A stretch of 64,000 nt of DNA from Aurantimicrobium sp. MWH-Uga1 (GCF_003325955.1 NZ_CP030929.1:496001-560000); one strand, 5' to 3'; counted from the stretch's first letter, positions 1 to 9,947 are shown. Numbers and translations: made by a program. Notes: generated from the letters alone by a model not told the origin.

Positions 1-447
1 CTGGCATGCCAGCAACATCGCCGCGTGCTTTCCTGAACAGCAGTGATAAATAGGCAGTGCCAATCCATCAGCTTTGTATACCTGCTTGAGCATCTCTTTG
101 TTGACGGGCCATTCTGTGGCACAACGCAGATCAGTTTCAGTGAAACCGCCCATGCCTAACACCTCACGCACCATCTCGGTATGTGCTGCCGAACCTGTGT
201 GGCTGGAGGTTGCTAAAGCGGTGTGCTCGGGAGAGAGGTTAATCCCGGTCGAGAAGATACCCATTGCCTGGAATAGCTTCATGGCTGAGCGAGGAAAAAC
301 TAGTGCTGTGGGATCGCCTTTACTGAAGATCACATCGCCCTGAGGGTTGACCACAACCACGCTTCCTGCGTGACGTGATTCGATGAAGTCATTCCGAACC
401 AGAACGGCTAATTCTTCGGATGTGGCGACGCTGCCTGTTTCTGCCAT
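1..447 (-). CDS. L-asparaginase II family protein, 5' part (gene runs off the left edge)
   Basis: The first 149 codons of a minus-strand gene are visible; the 3' end lies outside the window. The start ATG at 447 follows an AAGGAA Shine-Dalgarno with 6 nt spacing. The protein matches the asparaginase II family (PF06089): the start VVVNPQGDVIFSKGDP, then PRSAMKLFQAMG, SSHTGSAAHTEMV, and the signature HCCSGKHAAMLLACQ at the cut end. The family hydrolyses asparagine to aspartate and ammonia in the cytosol. It lies downstream of gabT on the same strand, but a terminator at 468-502 separates them, so it may have its own promoter. With gabT and aspA it fits a set of genes feeding nitrogen and C4 compounds into central metabolism (inference). 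Confidence 0.85.
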   Translation of the reverse strand, partial: MAETGSVATSEELAVLVRNDFIESRHAGSVVVVNPQGDVIFSKGDPTALVFPRSAMKLFQAMGIFSTGINLSPEHTALATSSHTGSAAHTEMVREVLGMGGFTETDLRCATEWPVNKEMLKQVYKADGLALPIYHCCSGKHAAMLLACQ

Positions 448-467
448 GAGTATTCCTTGTGCTGTTC

Positions 468-502
468 AAAAAGGAAGGGGTCACCAGCAACTGGTGACCC
501 CT
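468..502 (-). terminator. Intrinsic terminator downstream of gabT
   Basis: A perfect 11-bp stem (477-487 with 491-501) has a 3-nt loop. On the minus strand it is followed by a T-rich tract (complement of 468-476). It lies just past the gabT stop and before the asparaginase start. Confidence 0.85.
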
Positions 503-519
503 CACAATCTACTTGTTCT

Positions 520-1863
520 TTAGAGTGAAGCCAGTGCTTCATCGAGAACACTCAGTGCATCTTCGAGGAGTGCATCGCTGGTGGTCACTGCGGGGAGGAA
601 ACGCAGCACGTTGTAGTAGCTTCCTGCACTGAGCAAGAGCAGGCCGTGTTGGGCACCATAGGCAATAACCTTCTTGACTGCATCAGGGTTGGGGTCTTTG
701 GTGCCGGGCTGGACAAGCTCAATTGCGAGCATCGCGCCACGGCCACGGACATCACCAATCACGGGGTATTTTTCCTGCAGCTGACGCAGTCCACCACCGA
801 GAGTCTTTTCGATGCGCTTAGCTTCAGCAAAAAGCTTTCCATCTTCGAGCTGTTCGAATACAGACAAAGCTGCAGCACAAGCAACAGGGTTACCACCATA
901 GGTTCCACCCATTCCGCCGACGTGAACAGAGTCCATAATGTCTGCGCGACCAACGACAGCAGACAGCGGCATACCACCGGCAATACCCTTGGCAACGGTC
1001 ATCATGTCGGGAACAACACCCATGTTGGTGGTAGCGAAGTAGTCACCGGTTCGAGCAATACCACTCTGAACCTCGTCGGCTACAAAGACAACATTGTTTG
1101 CGGTGCACCACTCTTGTATGGCTGCGAGGTAGCCATCGGCTGGAACAACGAATCCACCTTCACCCTGGATGGGTTCCATGAAGATACATGCGAGATCTTC
1201 AGCGCCTACAATCTTTTCGAAGTAGGAGAGGGTGCGCTTGGCAGCCTCAGCTCCGCTAAGACCATCGTGGAAAGGGTAGGAGCTGGGAGCGCGGAAAACG
1301 GAACTTCCGAGAGGACCAAATCCGGTTCCGTAGGGGGCGTTCTTGAAGTTCATACCCATGGTCAGGTTGGTGCGACCGTGGTAAGCGTGGTCGATAACGC
1401 CCACACCGTTCTTGCCTGTGAACTTGCGGGCAAACTTGACGGCGTTTTCTACTGCTTCTGCACCAGAGTTGGCGAGCATGACGCGCTTGTCGTGGTTACC
1501 GGGGGTGTGCTTGATGAGCTGCTCAGCTACTGCGACATAACCTTCGTAGGGTGTCACGGTGAAGCACAAGTGGGTGTAATGACCGGCCTGCTCGGCGACA
1601 GCAGCAACGACGCCGTCGTTGCTGTGGCCGACAGTTGTTACACCAATGCCTGCTGCGAAGTCAATGAACTGGTTGCCGTCCACATCAACCACGATAGAAC
1701 CGTGTGCGTTTTCAATGAACACAGGAAGTGCAGCACCCACACCTGCAGAAACGACAGCGTTACGTCGCTTCATCATTTCTTGTGACTTGGGTCCAGGGAT
1801 TGCGGTAACAACCTTGCGTTCTTGTGTAACAACGGTTGCGGCGGGGGCTGAAGTGTTCGTCAT
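520..1863 (-). CDS. gabT: 4-aminobutyrate aminotransferase (class III, PLP)
   Basis: 447 aa, the usual length for GabT. The family transfers the GABA amino group to 2-oxoglutarate, giving succinate semialdehyde and glutamate. Visible class III features are SGAEAVENAVKFAR (PLP phosphate binding), YHGRTNLTMGMN, FMEPIQGEGGF, FVADEVQSGIARTG (Asp pairing the PLP ring nitrogen) and the Schiff-base lysine in TVAKGIAGGMP. It is divergent from dxr across a 128-bp gap and ends at a clear terminator. No succinate-semialdehyde dehydrogenase is adjacent; the ALDHs at 19.3 and 28.4 kb could supply that step, but there is no direct evidence. A related omega-aminotransferase specificity (putrescine, beta-alanine) cannot be excluded. 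Confidence 0.88.
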   Translation of the reverse strand: MTNTSAPAATVVTQERKVVTAIPGPKSQEMMKRRNAVVSAGVGAALPVFIENAHGSIVVDVDGNQFIDFAAGIGVTTVGHSNDGVVAAVAEQAGHYTHLCFTVTPYEGYVAVAEQLIKHTPGNHDKRVMLANSGAEAVENAVKFARKFTGKNGVGVIDHAYHGRTNLTMGMNFKNAPYGTGFGPLGSSVFRAPSSYPFHDGLSGAEAAKRTLSYFEKIVGAEDLACIFMEPIQGEGGFVVPADGYLAAIQEWCTANNVVFVADEVQSGIARTGDYFATTNMGVVPDMMTVAKGIAGGMPLSAVVGRADIMDSVHVGGMGGTYGGNPVACAAALSVFEQLEDGKLFAEAKRIEKTLGGGLRQLQEKYPVIGDVRGRGAMLAIELVQPGTKDPNPDAVKKVIAYGAQHGLLLLSAGSYYNVLRFLPAVTTSDALLEDALSVLDEALASL

Positions 1864-1948
1864 AGTGCAATCCTAACTTCCTCGGCACTGGGGTAAATGG
1901 TGGGTGTGGAAGAAAAAAGTCCAGTTTTTCTCGCAATTTTCAAGGATA

Positions 1949-1977
1949 GTTCGTATCCGAACAATATTGCTAGTTCG
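1949..1977. promoter_or_regulatory. GTTCG/CGAAC half-sites in the gabT-dxr divergent region
   Basis: GTTCG-tatc-CGAAC forms an inverted repeat at 1949-1962, and a third half-site GTTCG lies at 1973-1977 just before dxr. This could be an operator for either divergent gene. The orientation and spacing do not match the actinobacterial LexA box (CGAAC-N4-GTTCG). Confidence 0.3.
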
Positions 1978-1991
1978 AAAGAAGTGGAAAG

Positions 1992-3083
1992 ATGGTGATT
2001 ATGCGTCGCGTCCTTATCCTTGGCTCCTCAGGTTCTATCGGAACTCAGGCGTTGGACGTGATCCGAGCCAACCGTGACCGTTTCGAGGTTGTCGGGCTCT
2101 CTGTGGGGTCAAATCGTGATGTTCTTCACGAGCAAGCCACTGAGTTTGGCGTCAGCAACATTGCACTTGGCCACGAAGAAGCAGAACAACTTGTTCGCAG
2201 TGTCGATGCAGACGTCGTCCTTAACGGCATTACCGGATCTGTTGGTCTAGGGCCTACTCTCGCGGCACTAGAGACCGGAAAAACACTTGCGCTGGCCAAT
2301 AAAGAAAGCCTCATCGTCGGCGGTACCCTCGTGACCGACCTTGCGAAGCCAGGTCAGATAGTTCCGGTTGACTCAGAGCACTCCGCGATAGCTCAGGCAC
2401 TCGTTTCGGGAACGCATGCCGAAGTTCAACGCCTCGTCTTGACCGCTTCCGGTGGCCCGTTCAGGGGTCGTAGCCGTGAATCGTTAGTTTCTGTGACGCC
2501 CCAGGAGGCACTTGCACACCCCACCTGGGATATGGGATTGGTAGTTACAACCAACTCGTCAACGCTGGTCAATAAGGGGCTTGAGGTTATCGAAGCCCAT
2601 TTGCTGTTTGACATTCCTTTTGACCGAATTGATGTCACGGTTCATCCTCAGTCGATTGTGCACTCCATGGTTGAGTTTGTGGATGGTTCAACCATTGCTC
2701 AAGCATCTCCGCCAGATATGCGTCTGCCCATTTCGCTGGGATTAGATTGGCCACATCGTGTTGCCGGTGTTGGCGAACCATTGGACTGGACACAAGCACA
2801 ATCCTGGACTTTTGAACCGCTCGATGAAGATGCATTCCCCGCAGTCTGGCTTGCAAAACAAGTTGGAACTGCTGGTTCAACTTTTCCCGCAGTTTTCAAC
2901 GCCGCAAACGAGCAAGCGGTCATGGCTTTCCACGCAGGAAAAATTGGCTACTTGGATATCCTCACAACGATTCAGCGCGTCGTGGATGAACACACTCCCG
3001 CATCTGGGGAGCTGACTCGAGAAGCAGTGCTTGAAGCAGAGCGCTGGGCTCGTCTGCGAGCTGATGAAGTAATTGGTTCCTGA
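1992..3083 (+). CDS. dxr: 1-deoxy-D-xylulose 5-phosphate reductoisomerase
   Basis: Dxr rearranges and reduces DXP to MEP with NADPH, the committed step of the non-mevalonate isoprenoid pathway. The 363-aa protein has the NADPH-binding glycine motif [13 protein letters not shown] at the N-terminus, [11 protein letters not shown], the metal/substrate acid motif [39 protein letters not shown] and [13 protein letters not shown]. An alternative ATG at 2001 keeps the whole fold and has GGAAAG 9 nt upstream, so the first three residues are uncertain. It is followed closely by the site-2 protease and ispG, the usual actinobacterial order dxr-rseP-ispG. Here the rpsB-cdsA block that normally precedes dxr lies about 45 kb downstream. 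Confidence 0.95.
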   Translation: MVIMRRVLILGSSGSIGTQALDVIRANRDRFEVVGLSVGSNRDVLHEQATEFGVSNIALGHEEAEQLVRSVDADVVLNGITGSVGLGPTLAALETGKTLALANKESLIVGGTLVTDLAKPGQIVPVDSEHSAIAQALVSGTHAEVQRLVLTASGGPFRGRSRESLVSVTPQEALAHPTWDMGLVVTTNSSTLVNKGLEVIEAHLLFDIPFDRIDVTVHPQSIVHSMVEFVDGSTIAQASPPDMRLPISLGLDWPHRVAGVGEPLDWTQAQSWTFEPLDEDAFPAVWLAKQVGTAGSTFPAVFNAANEQAVMAFHAGKIGYLDILTTIQRVVDEHTPASGELTREAVLEAERWARLRADEVIGS

Positions 3084-3129
3084 GGTTGTTCTCGGTTGAT
3101 TGTCAGACGGTCGGGTTAATCTTTTTCTA

Positions 3130-4458
3130 ATGGATACTTTCTGGCTTTACTTCCTCGGCGTCGTCATCTTTGCAGTTGGACTGGCGGTCTCTATCGGGCT
3201 GCATGAAATCGGGCACCTCCTGCCTGCCAAACTCTTTGGGGTGAGGGTAGGCCAGTACATGATTGGCTTCGGGCCCACCCTGTTTTCTCGCAAAGTTGGT
3301 GAAACCGAATACGGTCTCAAGGCCATTCCTTTGGGCGGCTTTATCTCCATGGCAGGAATGTATCCTCCCGGTGACGAACCGGTTGACTCAAAGAATCGTG
3401 TGCGTCGACTTTTTGGCAAGCTCGTTCAGGACGCACGTCAAGCCAGTGATGAATCGATGATTGATCTGGATAAGTCTCGAGCTTTCTACAACCTTCCCGT
3501 CTGGAAACGCATCATCATCATGGTGGGTGGCCCTTTCATGAACTTGGTGCTCGCATTCGTATTGTTTGCGATCTTGGTTGTTGGATATGGGCAACCAGCC
3601 CCCACAACTCAAGTTGCCACGATCACTCAGTGTGTAACTGCTGAAGGTGTTCCCGCCGAATGCTCTGACTCAACACTTGAAGCCCCGGGTGTAACAGCGG
3701 GCCTTCAAGCAGGAGACACCATTCTTTCGATTAATGGTCAAGCAGTGACCAACTGGAATGAAGGAACTGAGGTTATTCGCTCTTCTGCCGGCGAAACCCT
3801 CACCGTGGTTGTCGACCGAGACGGCCAAGAAGTTTCACTCAGCGTTGTACCTGTCTTAGCTGAGCGCACCAAAGTTGATGACCAAGGTAATCCAGTGCTG
3901 GATTCCAGTGGTCAACCAGTTGTTGAAGAAGTCGGCTTCGTTGGTATTTCACCGGACTACGCCATGACACCTGGATCAATTGCTGAAGTGTTCCCCATGA
4001 TGGGGGAAAACATTGCCGGTGTCACCAACATGATTTTGCACTTGCCTCAGCGCATGGTTGATGTTGCGAACGCCGCTTTCGGTCCTGAAGAACGGGACAT
4101 CAATGGCCCCATCGGCATCGTGGGTGTTGGTCGTGTAGCTGGAGAGGTTGCCAGCACGAACATGGTGGATGACACCGCGAAGGGTGCCACGCTCATTGGC
4201 ATTCTGGCGTCGTTGAATATTGCCTTGTTCGTATTCAATATGGTTCCACTGCTCCCTCTTGATGGCGGTCACATTGCTGGTGCTCTGTATGAAGCAACAC
4301 GTCGCAAGATTGCTCAAATGCGGAAGCGCCCAGATCCTGGACCCTTCGATACTGCAAAGCTCATGCCCCTGACATTGCTGGTCGTTATCTTGCTGGCATC
4401 GATGAGCGCACTCTTGCTGTATGCGGATATCTTCAAGCCAGTGAGCATTTTTGGCTAA
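3130..4458 (+). CDS. rseP: Site-2 (M50) intramembrane zinc metalloprotease, RseP/Rip1 family
   Basis: Membrane protease of regulated intramembrane proteolysis; in actinobacteria such proteases release sigma factors by cutting anti-sigma factors. The zinc motif HEIGH lies in the first membrane helix (IGLHEIGHLLPAKLFG). A second helix follows VGGPFMNLVLAF. One PDZ-like region spans the middle (GLQAGDTILSINGQAV), and the LDG zinc-ligand motif is NMVPLLPLDGGHIAGAL. Starting at ATG 3130 gives 442 aa; an in-frame TTG at 3100 would add ten residues without a usable ribosome site. A -10-like TAATCT ends 7 nt before this ATG, suggesting a leaderless transcript. It lies between dxr and ispG, as usual; its target is unknown. 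Confidence 0.92.
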   Translation: MDTFWLYFLGVVIFAVGLAVSIGLHEIGHLLPAKLFGVRVGQYMIGFGPTLFSRKVGETEYGLKAIPLGGFISMAGMYPPGDEPVDSKNRVRRLFGKLVQDARQASDESMIDLDKSRAFYNLPVWKRIIIMVGGPFMNLVLAFVLFAILVVGYGQPAPTTQVATITQCVTAEGVPAECSDSTLEAPGVTAGLQAGDTILSINGQAVTNWNEGTEVIRSSAGETLTVVVDRDGQEVSLSVVPVLAERTKVDDQGNPVLDSSGQPVVEEVGFVGISPDYAMTPGSIAEVFPMMGENIAGVTNMILHLPQRMVDVANAAFGPEERDINGPIGIVGVGRVAGEVASTNMVDDTAKGATLIGILASLNIALFVFNMVPLLPLDGGHIAGALYEATRRKIAQMRKRPDPGPFDTAKLMPLTLLVVILLASMSALLLYADIFKPVSIFG

Positions 4459-4490
4459 AGAACTTTCCACTTCACGCGTAAGCTAAAGCC

Positions 4491-5639
4491 GTGCCTGCTG
4501 TAAATCTTGGAATGCCGAAGACTCCTGAAGTTCTTTCGCCACGTCGTAAAACCCGTCAGATCAAAGTTGGAAAAGTCCTGGTCGGGGGAGATGCGCCCAT
4601 TAGCGTGCAGTCGATGTGTACCACCCCCACTACCAACATCAATGCCACCTTGCAGCAGATTGCCGAGCTAACTGCATCCGGCTGTGACATTGTTCGCGTG
4701 GCTGTGCCCAGTCGTGACGATGCTGAGGCTTTGCCTATCATCGCCAAGAAGAGCCAGATTCCTGTCATCGCAGATATCCACTTCCAGCCCAACTATGTTT
4801 ATGCAGCAATCGATGCAGGGTGTGCCGCTGTTCGTGTGAACCCTGGAAACATTCGTAAATTTGATGACCAGGTGGGTGAAATTGCACGCCGTGCCAAGGA
4901 AGCTGGCGTGAGCATTCGTATTGGCGTCAACGCGGGTTCTCTGGATCCACGTTTGCTTGAAAAATATGGCAAAGCCACTCCTGAAGCGCTTGTTGAAAGC
5001 GCCGTGTGGGAAGCAAGCCTGTTTGAAGAGCATGATTTCCATGACTTCAAAATCTCGGTCAAGCACAACGACCCTGTCGTGATGGTGAAGGCGTATCGCC
5101 AGCTTGCTGAACGAGGAGATTGGCCACTGCATTTAGGCGTTACCGAAGCAGGCCCTGCATTCCAAGGAACTATCAAATCCGCTACCGCCTTCGGAATTCT
5201 CCTCGGTGAGGGAATTGGTGACACTATCCGCGTTTCCCTTTCTGCCCCACCTGCTGAAGAGGTCAAGGTCGGTCTACAGATTCTGCAGTCCCTGAATTTG
5301 CGTGAACGCAAACTTGAAATTGTTTCCTGCCCCAGCTGTGGACGTGCACAGGTTGACGTGTACAAGCTCGCCAATGACGTCACTGCTGGTCTGGAGGGTA
5401 TGACGGTTCCATTGCGTGTGGCAGTTATGGGTTGTGTTGTTAACGGCCCCGGTGAAGCACGGGATGCTGACCTTGGTGTTGCATCCGGTAACGGAAAAGG
5501 CCAGATTTTCGTCAAAGGTGAAGTCATCAAAACAGTTCCTGAGAGCGAAATTGTCGCAACGCTAATTGAAGAAGCCAACCGTCTTGCTGCAGAAATGCCT
5601 GCGGGAGAAATCGGTTCTGTCGAAGTCATTACTCCCTAA
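4491..5639 (+). CDS. ispG: 4-hydroxy-3-methylbut-2-en-1-yl diphosphate synthase
   Basis: IspG (GcpE) converts MEcPP to HMBPP with a 4Fe-4S cluster, the penultimate MEP-pathway step. 382 aa, single TIM-barrel plus iron-sulfur domain as in most bacteria. Visible are [45 protein letters not shown], and the cluster ligands in SCPSCGR and [17 protein letters not shown] (three cysteines plus the conserved Glu). The start is GTG 4491, with ATG 4512 as a weaker alternative. There is no Shine-Dalgarno; TAAGCT ends 6 nt before the GTG, as expected for a leaderless mRNA. Confidence 0.96.
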   Translation: MPAVNLGMPKTPEVLSPRRKTRQIKVGKVLVGGDAPISVQSMCTTPTTNINATLQQIAELTASGCDIVRVAVPSRDDAEALPIIAKKSQIPVIADIHFQPNYVYAAIDAGCAAVRVNPGNIRKFDDQVGEIARRAKEAGVSIRIGVNAGSLDPRLLEKYGKATPEALVESAVWEASLFEEHDFHDFKISVKHNDPVVMVKAYRQLAERGDWPLHLGVTEAGPAFQGTIKSATAFGILLGEGIGDTIRVSLSAPPAEEVKVGLQILQSLNLRERKLEIVSCPSCGRAQVDVYKLANDVTAGLEGMTVPLRVAVMGCVVNGPGEARDADLGVASGNGKGQIFVKGEVIKTVPESEIVATLIEEANRLAAEMPAGEIGSVEVITP

Positions 5640-5650
5640 GGAATAAGAAC

Positions 5651-5734
5651 ATGTCAGGCCCATTTCTTGTTGCTGCCTTTGTTTTTCTAGTCCTGATGGC
5701 CGTTGGTGTCGTCATTTTTAGGCGTATGAAGTAA
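5651..5734 (+). CDS. 27-residue single-pass membrane protein (small ORF)
   Basis: The ORF starts at ATG 5651 and stops with TAA at 5732-5734. AAGGAA lies about 6 nt upstream, a better ribosome site than those of its neighbours. The product is a short polar start (MSGP), about 19 hydrophobic residues (FLVAAFVFLVLMAVGVVIF) and a basic end RRMK, i.e. one membrane helix with a positive cytoplasmic tail. It begins 11 nt after the ispG stop and fills the gap to the MFS gene. It resembles no family I recognise. The ribosome site, hydrophobic pattern and position support a real gene, but a 27-codon ORF can arise by chance. Confidence 0.5.
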   Translation: MSGPFLVAAFVFLVLMAVGVVIFRRMK

Positions 5735-5759
5735 GCCCCCGGGGGTATAGCTTGAAGTA

Positions 5760-7013
5760 GTGAGCATCACCGACTATCGAGCAATTCAACGCCGCTCATT
5801 ACGCGTGTTGGCGGCCGGCCAAATACTCGGTGGGCTAGGAATGGGCGCAGCCTTTTCCTTAGGCTCGTTGCTAACGGCAGAAGTTGGTGGCTCACCAGCA
5901 TATGCCGGTCTTTCGGCGACAATGTCCACACTCGGCACTGCACTATTTGCGATTCCTCTAGCTCGTTTAGCTGGTCGCGTGGGCCGCCGTTATGCGCTCG
6001 CCGCCGGCGGTGCCATAGGTCTCGTCGGAGCTGTCATGGTGATTGTTGCAGCCGGTTTGTCGAATTTGCCCCTGCTGTTGGCGAGCATGTTGACCCTTGG
6101 AGCGGGTGGGGCAGTGAATCTGCAAACTCGCTTTGCGGCTGCAGATTTAGCGGCTACTCAAACGCGCGCGCGAGATTTGTCTCTTGTCGTCTGGGCAACA
6201 ACTATTGGCATAGTTGCTGGGCCTAACCTCGTGGGTCCTGGAGATGCTCTGGGGGACTCCCTGGGATTGCCATTGTTTACTGGAGCATTCGCCATCGCAG
6301 CCATCGCACAACTGTGCTCGGCAATTCTTTTCCTTACTGCCCTTCGCCCAGACCCACTTCTGCTGGCAAGACAACGGGCTATTGACGAGGGTGTTCCCGC
6401 TCTTGCGGCACGCAGAGGTTTTGGCGTTGCCGTGAAAATCCTGGCAGAGACTCCCGCCGGAGCAGTTGCCGTGTTTACCCTTGCAATGAGCCACGCCACA
6501 ATGGTTGCCGTGATGGCAATGACGCCCGTGCACCTCGCACTGCATGATGTTGTTCTTCCTTTGATCGGACTTGTGATTAGCCTGCATACCGCGGGAATGT
6601 ATGCGTTCTCCCCGGTATTCGGCTGGCTTGCCGATCGCATTGGTCGCACAACCACCATCTTGATCGGCCAAGCGATTCTTTTGACTTCCTTAGTTGTGAA
6701 TTTTTCAGCTCCAGATTCAGTCGGTGCTGTCACTATTGCTCTGGTGCTGTTGGGTCTGGGCTGGTCTGCGTCAACCGTTTCCGCCAGCGCGTTATTGACT
6801 GAATCTGTCGCAGCAGAGGATAGAACAACAGTTCAAGGTTTCTCAGACTCAGTGATGAGTTTTGCTGGTGCAGGCGGAGGGGCATTAGCTGGTTTGGTCC
6901 TTGCCGCTGTGGGATATGGCCTTTTGAATGTGTGGGTAATGTGCCTGGTTGCTCTGGTTGCTATTTCTGTCCTCCTGTTGGGCTGGCGTAACAAGAGCGT
7001 GCACACGGCTTAA
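5760..7013 (+). CDS. MFS transporter (12-TM type)
   Basis: 417 aa with about twelve hydrophobic segments. The MFS loop 2-3 signature is seen as [13 protein letters not shown] and the equivalent second-half loop as [16 protein letters not shown], showing the two-fold repeat. Early glycine-rich helices ([19 protein letters not shown]) are typical of drug/proton antiporter-like members. Substrate unknown. The start is GTG 5760; TAGCTT ends 6 nt upstream and there is no Shine-Dalgarno, so it is probably leaderless. It lies between ispG and proS, only 10 nt before the proS start. Confidence 0.85.
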   Translation: MSITDYRAIQRRSLRVLAAGQILGGLGMGAAFSLGSLLTAEVGGSPAYAGLSATMSTLGTALFAIPLARLAGRVGRRYALAAGGAIGLVGAVMVIVAAGLSNLPLLLASMLTLGAGGAVNLQTRFAAADLAATQTRARDLSLVVWATTIGIVAGPNLVGPGDALGDSLGLPLFTGAFAIAAIAQLCSAILFLTALRPDPLLLARQRAIDEGVPALAARRGFGVAVKILAETPAGAVAVFTLAMSHATMVAVMAMTPVHLALHDVVLPLIGLVISLHTAGMYAFSPVFGWLADRIGRTTTILIGQAILLTSLVVNFSAPDSVGAVTIALVLLGLGWSASTVSASALLTESVAAEDRTTVQGFSDSVMSFAGAGGGALAGLVLAAVGYGLLNVWVMCLVALVAISVLLLGWRNKSVHTA

Positions 7014-7023
7014 GATTGAAAGC

Positions 7024-8784
7024 GTGCCTACACGTCTATCTCACCTGTTCCTGCGTACTCTGCGCGAAGACCCCTCTGAAGCTGAAGTAACCAGCCACAA
7101 GCTGTTGCTTCGCGCTGGATACATTCGCCGTCAAGCTCCGGGTGTATTTGCATGGTTGCCGCTCGGGCTTCGCGTCAAGGCGAACATTGAGAAGATCATC
7201 CGTGAAGAGATGACGGCAGCTGGAGCGCAGGAAGTTCACTTTCCTGCGCTACTGCCCAAAGAGCCATACGAGATCACCGGTCGATGGACTGAATATGGGG
7301 ATGGAATTTTCCGGCTTAAGGACCGTAAAGAAGCTGATTATCTGCTGGCTCCTACCCACGAAGAAGTCTTTACTCTCTTGGTCAAAGATCTCTACAACTC
7401 ATATAAAGACTTGCCAGTGTGCCTTTACCAAATTCAGGACAAGTACCGTGATGAAGCACGTCCCCGTGCAGGTTTGCTACGTGGACGTGAATTCACCATG
7501 AAGGACGCCTACTCCTTCGATATCTCTGATGAAGGGCTGGCGCAAAGCTACCAAGCACAGCGTGATGCCTATGAGCGCATCTTTACTCGTCTTGGACTGG
7601 ACTACGTCATTGTGAAAGCAGATGCTGGGGCCATGGGCGGTTCGCGCTCAGAAGAGTTCCTTCATCCCACCGAGGTTGGCGAGGACTCCTTCGTGCGCAG
7701 TGCAGGTGGATACGCCGCCAACATTGAAGCGTTTACAACAGTCGTCCCTGAGTCACTACCTATTGAGGGCCAGCCTGCTGCTCGGGTATTTGATTCACCA
7801 AACACACCCACAATCGAGTCGTTGGTCAATCACCTCAATGAGCACGAGCCTCGTGAAGATGGACGCAGCTGGAGCGCGGCAGACACGCTCAAGAATGTCG
7901 TGTTAGCACTAACCCATCTTGATGGCACTCGTGAACTCATTTCCATTGGTTTGCCAGGTGATCGCGAAGTTGAACTTGCCCGCGTGGAAGTGGCTTTTTC
8001 ACCTGCAGCAGTTGAAGCGGCAACAGAAGAAGACTTTGCCAAGAACAAGGCTCTCGTCAAGGGATACATTGGCCCCTGGTCAGAAAATGGTCCCGTTCTC
8101 GGTGAACAGGGAAGCAGCAAGATTCGCTACTTCGTTGATCCTCGTGTTGTAGATGGAACTGCATGGGTTACCGGTGCCAATGTTGATCAGAAGCACGTGC
8201 TCAATGTTGTTGCTGGCCGCGATTTCATCGCAGATGGAGTTGTGGAAGCTTCGGATGTTCGCGATGGTGACCCTGCACCCGACGGGTCAGGGCCTGTTGA
8301 AATTGCACGCGGTATGGAAATCGGTCACGTCTTCCAGCTGGGACGCAAATATGCCGAAGCACTCGGCCTCAAAGTTCTTGACGAAAACGGCAAACTTGTT
8401 ACCGTCACCATGGGGTCCTACGGAATTGGTGTGACACGTATCCTCGCCGTGATTGCCGAGACGAACAATGACGACAAGGGTTTGATCTGGCCAGAAAACG
8501 TCTCACCATTCGATATTCACGTTATTGCCACAGGTAAAGATGATGAGGTCTTCGAAGCCGCAGAGAAGCTCGTTGCTGAGCTTGAAGGCGCTCGCTACGA
8601 GGTTCTTTACGACGACCGTCCCAAGGTTTCACCAGGAGTGAAATTTGGTGATGCTGAACTGATCGGTGTTCCCAAGATTGTGATTGTCGGTAAGGGATTA
8701 TCGGAAGGTGTTGTTGAACTGTGGGATCGTCGCACCAATGAGCGTACGAGTGTCCCTGTTGGAGAGGTACTTTCTCACCTATAA
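7024..8784 (+). CDS. proS: Prolyl-tRNA synthetase (bacterial type with editing insertion)
   Basis: Charges tRNA-Pro. 586 aa from GTG 7024. Class II motifs are visible: the N-terminus [18 protein letters not shown], motif 1 region [20 protein letters not shown], motif 2 [21 protein letters not shown] ([18 protein letters not shown]), and motif 3 [12 protein letters not shown]. The roughly 180-residue segment between motifs 2 and 3 is the INS editing domain that clears mischarged Ala-tRNA-Pro. The reading frame is open 25 codons further upstream, but that stretch overlaps the MFS gene and lacks family similarity. TAAGAT ends 7 nt before the GTG (leaderless type). The next gene is nusA; rimP, usually between them, is missing. 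Confidence 0.96.
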   Translation: MPTRLSHLFLRTLREDPSEAEVTSHKLLLRAGYIRRQAPGVFAWLPLGLRVKANIEKIIREEMTAAGAQEVHFPALLPKEPYEITGRWTEYGDGIFRLKDRKEADYLLAPTHEEVFTLLVKDLYNSYKDLPVCLYQIQDKYRDEARPRAGLLRGREFTMKDAYSFDISDEGLAQSYQAQRDAYERIFTRLGLDYVIVKADAGAMGGSRSEEFLHPTEVGEDSFVRSAGGYAANIEAFTTVVPESLPIEGQPAARVFDSPNTPTIESLVNHLNEHEPREDGRSWSAADTLKNVVLALTHLDGTRELISIGLPGDREVELARVEVAFSPAAVEAATEEDFAKNKALVKGYIGPWSENGPVLGEQGSSKIRYFVDPRVVDGTAWVTGANVDQKHVLNVVAGRDFIADGVVEASDVRDGDPAPDGSGPVEIARGMEIGHVFQLGRKYAEALGLKVLDENGKLVTVTMGSYGIGVTRILAVIAETNNDDKGLIWPENVSPFDIHVIATGKDDEVFEAAEKLVAELEGARYEVLYDDRPKVSPGVKFGDAELIGVPKIVIVGKGLSEGVVELWDRRTNERTSVPVGEVLSHL

Positions 8785-8890
8785 AGCTGGGCTAGTGACC
8801 TCACGGTTTTTTCTCACACATTCGTCAGGTAACCTTGTAGTTCGGCGCCGGGAGGCGCACGCTTACAGGTACGAATAGAGGAGGCCCATC

Positions 8891-9946
8891 GTGGACATCG
8901 ATCTCAGAGTTCTCAAGCTCATGGAATCAGAGAAGGGAATTCCCTTCGATGAGTTGGTCGAAATTATCGAAGCAGCCATCCTCACCGCTTATCAGAAGCA
9001 TGTAATCCAGTCGGAACCTCGTGTTGCGCCTGTGAAGCCCGCTCAAGATGACGACGATGCACCTCGCCCCGCACGAGTTCCTGTCGAGCTTCCTGAAGCA
9101 CGTGTAGAGCTGGACCGCAAGACCGGTATTGTCACAATTTACGTTCCAGAAAAGGACGAAGAGGGTGTTGTTATCGGTGAAGCCGTGGCAACTCCAGATG
9201 ATTTTGGCCGCATCGCAGCCTTCGCGGCAAAACAGGTTATCAACCAGCGTCTTCGTGACCTCGCTGACGACGCAGTTATTGGTGAATTCAAGGGCCGTGA
9301 AGGGGACATTGTCTCTGGCGTGATCCAGCAGGGCCAAAACCCCAAGATGGTCTTCATTGACCTGGGCACTGTTGAAGCAGTGATGCCGCCGGAAGAGCAG
9401 GTTCCTGGTGAGGATTACACCCACGGAAACCGCATTCGTGTCTACGTCACTGCGGTCAACCGCGGGGCTAAAGGCCCACAGGTCACGGTCTCACGCACTC
9501 ACCCTCAGCTCGTGCGCAAGCTGTTCACGATGGAAGTTCCAGAGGTTCAAAGCGGACTAGTTGAAATTGTTGCGCTCGCCCGTGAAGCTGGCCACCGCAC
9601 CAAGATTGCGGTCAAGGCTACCGATCCAGCAATCAACGCTAAGGGCGCCTGCATTGGTGAACTTGGTCGTCGTGTCCGCGCTGTGACGGAAGAACTCAAC
9701 GACGAAAAGATTGACATCGTTGATTACTCCCCAGATTTGCCTACCTTCGTGACGAATGCACTGTCCCCTGCGAAGGTGTCAAGCGCATTCATCTTGGATG
9801 CGGCCACTAAGGCAGTTCGTGCCCTCGTTCCTGACTACCAGCTCTCGCTAGCTATTGGTAAGGAAGGGCAGAACGCTCGCCTGGCAGCAAAGCTCACTGG
9901 AGCCAAGATTGACATCCAGCCTGACTCCGTTATGGACGAAGACTAG
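8891..9946 (+). CDS. nusA: Transcription termination/antitermination factor NusA
   Basis: Binds RNA polymerase and nascent RNA, modulating pausing, termination and antitermination. 351 aa, the short actinobacterial form without the C-terminal acidic repeats of E. coli NusA. Order: N-terminal RNAP-binding domain (about 1-125, with a disordered stretch rich in D, P and R at about 50-65), S1 domain (about 135-200, FKGREGDIVSGVIQQG), then two KH domains ending in AIGKEGQNARLAAKLTG. The start is GTG 8891 after a strong GAGGAGG. The 106-nt leader has a small GCGCC/GGCGC hairpin at 8845-8858 and holds no rimP. It heads the ylxR-infB cluster. Confidence 0.95.
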   Translation: MDIDLRVLKLMESEKGIPFDELVEIIEAAILTAYQKHVIQSEPRVAPVKPAQDDDDAPRPARVPVELPEARVELDRKTGIVTIYVPEKDEEGVVIGEAVATPDDFGRIAAFAAKQVINQRLRDLADDAVIGEFKGREGDIVSGVIQQGQNPKMVFIDLGTVEAVMPPEEQVPGEDYTHGNRIRVYVTAVNRGAKGPQVTVSRTHPQLVRKLFTMEVPEVQSGLVEIVALAREAGHRTKIAVKATDPAINAKGACIGELGRRVRAVTEELNDEKIDIVDYSPDLPTFVTNALSPAKVSSAFILDAATKAVRALVPDYQLSLAIGKEGQNARLAAKLTGAKIDIQPDSVMDED

Positions 9947-9947
9947 G

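Noticed and set aside
646..1785. 379-codon open frame opposite gabT
   Set aside because: Antisense shadow of gabT. Composition is rich in Cys, His and Asn with no domain, while the minus-strand frame gives a full aminotransferase.
1949..1962. LexA (SOS) box upstream of dxr
   Set aside because: The half-sites are in the opposite order (GTTCG-N4-CGAAC) to the known actinobacterial box CGAAC-N4-GTTCG.
4799..5629. 276-codon minus-strand frame
   Set aside because: Antisense shadow of ispG; Ser/Arg/Pro-rich with no motif.
6949..7023. 25-codon N-terminal extension of proS
   Set aside because: Overlaps the MFS gene, shows no ProRS similarity, and the GTG at 7024 has a fitting -10 box.
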